A stretch of 9,673 bases of DNA from JBGPIK01 sp041484845 (GTDB lineage: Bacteria > Desulfobacterota > Binatia > UBA9968), in the NCBI GenBank assembly GCA_041484845.1, contig JBGPIK010000268.1, positions 1 through 9,673 of the forward strand, read 5' to 3'. The position numbers and the translations under genes are program-made. The notes under the pieces were generated by a model. It saw only the letters and a list, made by a program, of their open reading frames with translations, was not told the origin of the DNA and did not search any database. Positions 6,153-9,673 of the stretch are shown piece by piece. Position 1 is the first letter of the stretch. The number at the start of each line of letters is the position of its first letter.

Positions 6153-6539
6153 TCACTTCGCCAGACTCCGGATGTACGCGATCACGTCTTTGATATCCGG
6201 GTCTTTCAGTTGCCCGTTGAATGGCGGCATGAGTGGAGACTTTCCCACGGCGGCTCCGCCTTTGGTGACAACGTTAGTCAGCGCGGCATCGTCCAACTTT
6301 GACATCGTGGCCTTGTCCGCCAGGTTTGTTGGCTTAGGAGTCAAGGCTGCTGCCGCTGCGCCGTCTCCCTTGCCCGCTGGCCCGTGGCAGGTTGCACAAG
6401 ATTTCGTGTAAATCTCTTTTCCTTTGCCCGGATCGCCGGCGCTTGCGGCCGGCGCGGTTGCAACCCACAGGGTTACCACAAAAATTCCAACCCACACCAC
6501 GACCAGAACCATTCCCGATAAAAAATTTACTACCCGCAT
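6153..6539 (-). CDS. Class I monoheme cytochrome c
   Basis: A 128-residue protein. A long hydrophobic N-terminal segment (about 6-29) ends near APAASA-GDP, so it is either cleaved or kept as an anchor. The globular domain is class I cytochrome c: GKEIYTKSCATCHGPAGKGDG with heme site CATCH (48-52), the axial methionine in SPLMPPF (M104), and the C-terminal helix DIKDVIAYIRSL. It fits a small periplasmic carrier passing single electrons between an inner-membrane or soluble partner and the multiheme proteins encoded downstream. AGGAGA lies 6-7 nt before the ATG. The next gene, the NHL lipoprotein, begins 116 nt on, after the composite repeat. Confidence 0.9.
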   Translation of the reverse strand: MRVVNFLSGMVLVVVWVGIFVVTLWVATAPAASAGDPGKGKEIYTKSCATCHGPAGKGDGAAAAALTPKPTNLADKATMSKLDDAALTNVVTKGGAAVGKSPLMPPFNGQLKDPDIKDVIAYIRSLAK

Positions 6540-6614
6540 TTTCTTCTCCTTTGTCGATATTTTCGTCTCATAAATCCGTTGCTGTATTTCATTAGTGCTC
6601 AGTCAGCTGTCATT

Positions 6615-6986
6615 TTACGCGTGGACAACCTTGCGAGCCTGCTTCGAACCACAGATTGCGCCAGCAATTCCAGTGACTAATTCTTCCGCTGTATTGGCCG
6701 TCCAGCGGCGACAGGTGTAAAGGGAAGCGGCGTTGTCTTCCAGGCTTAACCGCAGCACCCGCCATGGCTTTTCCTCAATCAGGAACTGGCAGAGAGCGAT
6801 CGGCGGTTCGCATTTCCCGGTCTTGGCCTCGACGATGATCAAGTCCGGGCCGAACTTCTTAATCTGGTCGAGAGCCTGTTTATCATTAACTGCCATGCCG
6901 ATTACCTTTATGCCCTCTTGTCGCAGCAACCCTTCCAGGCCGCGGGCGAAAAGAGAATTCTCGTATAGGATGAATACGCTCCGCAT
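6615..6986 (-). CDS. Degenerate receiver-domain protein (pseudo-receiver)
   Basis: About 123 residues aligning by eye with the receiver part of the neighbouring response regulator: MRSVFILYENSLFARGLEGLL matches its IRVLLADDHSLFRKGLAGLL. The phosphorylation residues are changed. The acidic pair DD becomes E9-N10, the acceptor Asp becomes E53 (DLIIVE), the Thr becomes S81, and the conserved Lys is not recognisable. No output domain follows. Glu at the acceptor site may mimic the phosphorylated state or simply mark loss of phosphorylation. No strong Shine-Dalgarno is visible; a GTG at 6992 would add two residues, and ATG 6986 is preferred. It lies between the two-component genes and the cytochrome genes in the same direction, so a regulatory link to one of them is plausible but not shown. 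Confidence 0.65.
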   Translation of the reverse strand: MRSVFILYENSLFARGLEGLLRQEGIKVIGMAVNDKQALDQIKKFGPDLIIVEAKTGKCEPPIALCQFLIEEKPWRVLRLSLEDNAASLYTCRRWTANTAEELVTGIAGAICGSKQARKVVHA

Positions 6987-7124
6987 GTTCACTTGACGCG
7001 ATGCTATTCGTCGAGGCTCTGAATCCCAAACGGAAAAAGAGCTATTTTTGCAGGTATAAAGGGCTACGGCTGAATGGCCCCTAATGGCTATCAGTGAAGG
7101 AGAGACAGAACGTCGAGCGAGTGG
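6987..7124. other. Non-coding gap upstream of the pseudo-receiver gene
   Basis: 138 bp between the response regulator stop and the pseudo-receiver start. No credible ORF and no clear terminator. On the minus strand it holds GCCATT twice, within about 15 bp, followed by CCCTTTATACC, which could be a promoter region, but I cannot place -35 and -10 boxes with confidence. Confidence 0.3.
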
Positions 7125-7793
7125 TTATTCGCCTTGGGATTTCTTGGCGACTATGCCTTTGTCGAGGGCGAAGGTGGCTGCTTGTACACGGTTTTCAACG
7201 TGGAGTTTATTGAGAATAGCTTTGAGATGGTTTTTGACAGTATTCTCTGCAATGTGCAGCTTATGGCTGATCTGTTTGTTGGTCGTCCCGGCCGTTACGA
7301 GGCGCAGCACCTCCAACTCTCTTTCGCTCAACGGTTCGTGGTCGGGCTCCGTGTAACGTTGCAGCGATTGCTCGGCGAATTCATGTAAAATCTTCGCAGC
7401 CGTATTTCTGGAGATCGCTGCTTCCCCGCGCATGATCCCGATAAGGGTTTTAAAGAGCGCTTCAGGCCGAACGTTTTTTAGGAGGTATCCGTGGGCGCCG
7501 GCTTTAATCGCATCAAAAAGTCTCTTGTCTTCCTCCAGAAACGTAAGGATCACGACCCGAGTGGACGGAAGGGCCTGCCGAATCCGCCGGGTAGCCTCGA
7601 TACCGTTGCCGCCGGGCATGGAAATATCCATCAGTACGATATCCGGCTTTAGCTCCTTAGCCTTCGTCAACGCTTCTACGCCATCTTCGGCTTCGCCGAC
7701 GATCTGAAATCGTTTTTCCCTTCCCAATAGCCCTGCCAACCCTTTCCGGAACAGGGAGTGGTCATCCGCTAACAGGACTCGAATGGGTTTCAT
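7125..7793 (-). CDS. NarL/FixJ-type response regulator (LuxR HTH)
   Basis: A 222-residue protein with two standard domains. The receiver (about 4-120) has the acidic pair D10-D11, acceptor D56 (IVLMDISMPG), T84 and K106, all in place. The C-terminal LuxR-type helix-turn-helix (about 154-210) has LSERELEVLRLV, TNKQISHKLHIAENTVKNHL and a final KLHVENRVQAA. It should be phosphorylated by the adjacent kinase and bind DNA. AAGGAAG lies about 7 nt before the ATG. Its first 32 bases overlap the end of the kinase gene, which indicates coupled expression. Targets are unknown; the cytochrome genes downstream are natural candidates by position only. Confidence 0.93.
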   Translation of the reverse strand: MKPIRVLLADDHSLFRKGLAGLLGREKRFQIVGEAEDGVEALTKAKELKPDIVLMDISMPGGNGIEATRRIRQALPSTRVVILTFLEEDKRLFDAIKAGAHGYLLKNVRPEALFKTLIGIMRGEAAISRNTAAKILHEFAEQSLQRYTEPDHEPLSERELEVLRLVTAGTTNKQISHKLHIAENTVKNHLKAILNKLHVENRVQAATFALDKGIVAKKSQGE

Positions 7794-9288
7794 CAGAATC
7801 TTCCTTTATTAAAGGTAAAAGGGCGATCACTTTCGTTCCCTTGCCGGGAATACTCTCAATGGTAAGCTTCCCGCCGGCCCCTTCCGCCCGTTCTTGCATG
7901 GTTTGAAGGCCGAAGTGGAGCCCTGTCACCTGGCCCCTAATAAACCCCTTGCCATCGTCTTCGATGGTGACCCTGGCAAAGTCGCCGTCGCGCGCGAACG
8001 TAACAATCCCCTTCGTCGCTTGCGCGTGTTTGAAGACGTTAGTCAGCGCCTCGTGGATGATGCGGATGAGTTGGGGCTCCGCCTTCGGCGAGAGCAAAAT
8101 ACCCTCAGCATCATGGACGACAAGATCAATTGGGATTTTTTGCATCTCGCTAAATTCATGTAGGTACTCAGTAAGGCTGGGGATCAAACCCAGACCCTTT
8201 GAGACCATGATCGTTAAACCAAATAAGGCTTGCCGCACATCCTTGTGAGCCCGATCGACAGTCTGCTGCATCGCTCGCAAGAGATCCTGCGTTTCCGCCG
8301 ACCGTCGTGAAGATAGACTCCTTTGCGTATCGACAAGTTGAAAGTGCAACACACCGAGGTCTTGTGCGATGCTGTCGTGCAATTCTTGGGCTATCCTTCC
8401 TCTCTCTTCAATGGCTGCCACCCCCCTCAATCTCTCTTCATGCTCTTTAAGCTTCTGAACCATTGTGTTAAAGGCGTGGCTTAACGCGCCAATCTCATCT
8501 CTCGACGTAACCGGAAGCTCCTTGTGAAGGTTCCGGTCAGCAATTTCATTGGCGGCGTCAGCCAGCCTGCGTAAAGGCAAAGCAATCGCCCGATAAAAGT
8601 AGGCACTCGAGCCTATCATAAAAAGGGCGCCCAGAAGTATGAAAGCCACGTTCCAGAGTCCTGCGGTTCTTATTATTCGTTGGGACTCCAGAACGTCTGC
8701 CCTTTCATGAAGCTCGAGTTCCCCACTTAGCTCGTGGGTAAAAGCCTGCACGGTGTCCTCGGTCGTCTCCAGGGCTGCCAGATGTTGCAGGTTAGAGGCG
8801 CTGCGTGGCCCGCGGGGGCCGGCTTTGATTTCTCTTTGGATCCTCTCTGAGAGGTCTATGGCATTAGCGACGAGGCTCTTCATCTGTTCTAAGTCGCGTT
8901 TTTCCGCGCCGGCTTGCTCGTAAACTGCCAATTGCGAATTAAATCCCGTTACGTAAGACTGTACTATTCTAGCTGGAATGGGTGTTCCTTTTAGTTCGGC
9001 TCTCTGTAGAGCGGAGAAGAAATGGTGCAGACTGATGTGAATCTGCTGGACAGAATGGACCTGCTTGCCCTCCTGTGATAGTTGTTGTGACCGGTAAAGA
9101 AGAAAACCTGCGAGATAGAGAGAAGTCCCTCCCACCAACAGGACCAAACAGAAGACAGAACCGAAAACAAGACTTAGCCGGCGGCTAATGCTTCCCCCGA
9201 AGCCATTCTTCTCGACCGTGTTCGCGTGACCCTCTGTGGTGCTATCTTTCATCAATCTTTCATCAATCCAAGGGGAGATACATAACAT
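7762..9288 (-). CDS. NarX-like membrane sensor histidine kinase
   Basis: A 508-residue protein in this reading. Order: TM1 (about 38-64), a mostly helical extracytoplasmic sensor region (about 65-208), TM2 (about 209-231), HAMP (about 232-285, with LPVTSRDEIGALSHAFN), then the HisKA_3 dimerisation domain with phosphoacceptor H304 (ELHDSIAQDLG). The HATPase domain has the N box (HEALTNVFKHA, N417), DDGKGF (444-449) and a GLQTMQERAEGAGG lid region. No CXXCH, PAS or known ligand motif is seen, so the signal is unknown; the four-helix look of the sensor is shared with nitrate and chemoreceptor sensors. The start is uncertain: neither ATG 9288 nor ATG 9252 (496 residues) has a clear Shine-Dalgarno. 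The gene overlaps its response regulator by 32 bases. Confidence 0.93.
   Translation of the reverse strand: MLCISPWIDERLMKDSTTEGHANTVEKNGFGGSISRRLSLVFGSVFCLVLLVGGTSLYLAGFLLYRSQQLSQEGKQVHSVQQIHISLHHFFSALQRAELKGTPIPARIVQSYVTGFNSQLAVYEQAGAEKRDLEQMKSLVANAIDLSERIQREIKAGPRGPRSASNLQHLAALETTEDTVQAFTHELSGELELHERADVLESQRIIRTAGLWNVAFILLGALFMIGSSAYFYRAIALPLRRLADAANEIADRNLHKELPVTSRDEIGALSHAFNTMVQKLKEHEERLRGVAAIEERGRIAQELHDSIAQDLGVLHFQLVDTQRSLSSRRSAETQDLLRAMQQTVDRAHKDVRQALFGLTIMVSKGLGLIPSLTEYLHEFSEMQKIPIDLVVHDAEGILLSPKAEPQLIRIIHEALTNVFKHAQATKGIVTFARDGDFARVTIEDDGKGFIRGQVTGLHFGLQTMQERAEGAGGKLTIESIPGKGTKVIALLPLIKEDSDETHSSPVSG
9244..9265. repeat. 11-bp perfect tandem duplication at the kinase start
   Basis: ATCTTTCATCA occurs twice head to tail (9244-9254 and 9255-9265). 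On the minus strand each copy supplies ATG AAA GAT. The first copy ends at once in TGA, which overlaps the second ATG. This is a minimal MKD stop reading frame directly ahead of the possible internal kinase start at 9252. Confidence 0.8.
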
Positions 9289-9436
9289 GTCACATCAAGC
9301 AAAAACAATCATCGTCATGATGAGTCATCCAAAATGGTCCGCGACTCTTCTGTTTCGGAGTTCCCGGCAAATAGCCGCGCGGTTTCATCCCCTAGTGTTT
9401 TAAAGATCGTTTCGCCCGGTTGATTACCACCGATCC
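9289..9436. other. Non-coding gap upstream of the sensor kinase
   Basis: 148 bp between the transporter-like gene and the kinase. It should hold the kinase promoter if the kinase is not cotranscribed with the upstream gene. A short inverted repeat TCATC / GATGA (9309-9323) is visible; it is too short to call an operator. No terminator with a T run is evident after the upstream gene. Confidence 0.35.
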
Positions 9437-9673
9437 TTACTCTGATGATCGCTGTACGAAGCCGTCAACTAAGGTCTCCGAATCGCCGATTCGTATAAAC
9501 CGGATGAGCGTGATCCACACAAGGATCAAAGCCACGCAGACAAAATGAACATACGTAACGTAGCGCTTCACCAACGAGAGACTAAAAAACAGAATGACGA
9601 AACCCGCGGCGGCATCCCCGAATCTTTCTACGACAACATCGAGAAAGGTCTTGATCGTTTTCTTCACATTTCC
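9437..9673 (-). CDS. C-terminal end of a membrane protein, probably Npt-type nucleotide transporter-like
   Basis: The minus frame is open to the right edge (GGA AAT precede the GTG at 9667), so the 5' part of the gene lies outside the window and the internal GTG is probably not the start. What is visible is KKTIKTFLDVVVERFGDAAAG, a hydrophobic segment (FVILFFSLSL), a short loop, a second segment (VCVALILVWITLI) and a polar tail ending QRSSE. The motif KxFLDVVVxRFGDAxxG with two helices after it resembles the last part of Npt1/Npt2 (ATP/ADP translocase-related) membrane proteins, where this motif precedes the final helices. The assignment is from memory of the family pattern and covers under 80 residues. 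No link to the downstream electron-transfer genes is evident. Confidence 0.5.
   Translation of the reverse strand, partial: GNVKKTIKTFLDVVVERFGDAAAGFVILFFSLSLVKRYVTYVHFVCVALILVWITLIRFIRIGDSETLVDGFVQRSSE

Noticed and set aside
6037..6156. N-terminal extension of the NHL protein from GTG 6156
   Set aside because: The extra 40 residues are the translation of the dispersed repeat, and the lipoprotein signal with its own ribosome site starts at 6036.

Overview
The window reads as a chromosomal piece of an uncultivated, respiratory, Gram-negative bacterium of the Desulfobacterota / Methylomirabilota (NC10) type. The evidence is c7-type multiheme cytochromes of the kind common in Geobacter relatives, an outer-membrane beta-barrel, an NHL lipoprotein, and the dispersed intergenic repeat whose spurious translation is CPERSRR, seen in many such genomes. 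This placement is an inference; there is no rRNA or phylogenetic marker. Every gene I accept lies on the minus strand, so the functional order runs from right to left, and both end genes are cut by the window edges.

Right part (9673 to 6615): the C-terminal end of a probable Npt-type nucleotide-transporter-like membrane protein, then a NarX-like sensor histidine kinase overlapping a NarL-type response regulator, then a small receiver-like protein that has lost its phosphorylation residues.

Middle part (6539 to 3976): a monoheme class I cytochrome c, a lipid-anchored NHL beta-propeller, a periplasmic or secreted tetraheme cytochrome, and a strong intrinsic terminator. A composite dispersed repeat sits between the first two genes.

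Left part (3915 to 1): a stand-alone protein resembling only the zinc-ribbon/helix-turn-helix end of IS1595-type transposases, then a hexaheme lipoprotein made of two tandem c7-like modules, a triheme c7-like cytochrome, and a large beta-barrel outer-membrane protein. The last three overlap by 1-4 bases. An 18-unit array of 7-bp repeats is embedded in frame in the signal-peptide region of the triheme gene.

Taken together, the cytochromes (14 CXXCH motifs), beta-propeller and barrel look like an outer-membrane electron conduit (porin-cytochrome type), possibly for extracellular electron transfer, with a two-component system next door that may control it. The transfer direction, partner and substrate cannot be read from the sequence. 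The most unusual items are the in-frame heptamer array, the transposase-like DNA-binding protein heading the conduit genes, and the degenerate receiver.
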